Shown here: positions 26,452 to 26,700 of the stretch, piece by piece
How the letters are laid out: the number at the start of each line of letters is the position of its first letter
Position numbering within the stretch: position 1 is the first letter of the stretch
Assembly: GCA_963170055.1 (NCBI GenBank)
Contig: CAUJGJ010000188.1
Span: 4,173,571-4,200,270, forward strand
Source: Halisarca cf. caerulea
Lineage: Eukaryota > Porifera > Demospongiae > Chondrillida > Halisarcidae
Direction: 5' to 3'
DNA length: 26,700 bases
Notes under the pieces: model-generated
What the model was told of the DNA's origin: nothing
Databases searched by the model: none
Seen by the model: only the letters and a program-made list of their open reading frames with translations
Translations under genes and position numbers: made by a program

Positions 26452-26700
26452 ACACACACACATACACACGCGCGCGTGTGCCCACTCATGCCCACACATA
26501 CCCTTGCAAGTTCACTCTGCCACGTGAGCAGCATGCTTTGCTTGTATGAGAATAGGTTTCATGTACTTTTTGCAGAACTATTGGATGCTACTGGTGATGA
26601 GGGGGTTAGTGGGTGTGGGGGAGGCAAGCTACTCAACTGTAGCCCCAACTATGATAGCCGATCTCTTCCCTGTTGAGAGAAGAATGAGAGCTCTTTCGCT
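25577..26700 (+). CDS. SPNS1-like: Spinster-type MFS transporter (SPNS), 3' partial
   Basis: Spinster proteins are 12-helix major facilitator transporters; SPNS1 acts on lysosomes and exports lysophospholipids, other paralogues move sphingosine-1-phosphate. Exons: 25577-25688, 25797-26011 and 26576 to the edge, all in phase. The first helix region contains [14 protein letters not shown], close to human INLLNYMDRFTVAG. Next come [20 protein letters not shown] and GDRWTRKY, the MFS motif A loop between helices 2 and 3. Then [20 protein letters not shown] with DLFP, the most conserved Spinster stretch. The gene runs off the window in frame after ALS, so roughly three quarters of the protein is unseen. 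The N-terminus is short compared with human SPNS1. The paralogue cannot be fixed from this piece. The donor at 26012 is tandemly repeated downstream. Confidence 0.92.
25993..26230 (+). repeat. 34-bp tandem copies of an exon end plus its splice donor
   Basis: Seven head-to-tail copies beginning at 25993, 26027, 26061, 26095, 26129, 26163 and 26197, unit AGCAGGGTCCTTTTCAGTGG plus TGAGTGGCTGTG and CT. The first copy is the last 19 coding bases of Spinster exon 2 plus the donor. Copies 1, 2, 4 and 7 keep GTGAGT; copies 3, 5 and 6 have GTTAGT. Confidence 0.95.
26392..26470. repeat. CA microsatellite in Spinster intron 2
   Basis: CA run of about 75 bp with one CC slip, ending in GCGCGCGTGTG, an alternating purine-pyrimidine stretch. 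It is about 100 bp before the acceptor at 26576. Confidence 0.95.

Overview
The window is an animal (metazoan) genomic scaffold segment. All five recognisable genes have many GT-AG introns, most of them short. The conserved families are NF1, a Mondo/ChREBP bHLH-zipper factor, DHX36, SRSF1 and Spinster, and Mondo factors of this architecture are an animal family. Microsatellites, minisatellites and small transposon remnants fill the introns. An invertebrate, possibly a sponge or another early-branching animal, fits the compact genes, but the sequence does not prove it. One 200-bp run of N is an assembly gap.

Layout. 252-4830 (+) is the 3' part of a neurofibromin (NF1) gene, whose introns hold a LINE fragment and several minisatellites. 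Only 250 bp later, 5081-10391 (+) is a complete Mondo-family gene (MLXIP/MLXIPL-like): 13 coding exons, 865 predicted residues, every exon phase closing correctly. 11326-12035 (-) is a two-exon gene I cannot name. It lies head to head with 12299-23097 (+), a complete DHX36-type G-quadruplex helicase of about 1000 residues in 21 exons. The introns of that gene carry a TA-flanked MITE, a tRNA-derived SINE head, a 33-bp satellite in a 660-bp higher-order arrangement, a G-rich block able to form quadruplexes, and a 2-kb satellite of about 22-bp units. 24624-25427 (-) is an SRSF1-like SR splicing factor. It shares a 149-bp divergent promoter with a Spinster (SPNS) transporter, 25577 to the window end (+), which is cut by the edge.

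How the genes relate. This is not an operon or a dedicated system. The genes are ordinary conserved animal genes in a compact neighbourhood. Two themes deserve attention. First, tandem repeats sit directly on splice sites: several donors are the first GT of a TG run, one Mondo intron is mostly TG repeat, and a Spinster 5' splice site is itself tandemly copied seven times. Second, CACGTG or CATGTG E-boxes lie in both divergent promoters and in intronic clusters, while the window encodes a Mondo protein whose basic region has the residues expected to read CACGTG. Gene models come from reading splice junctions and recalled family similarity; no database search was run.
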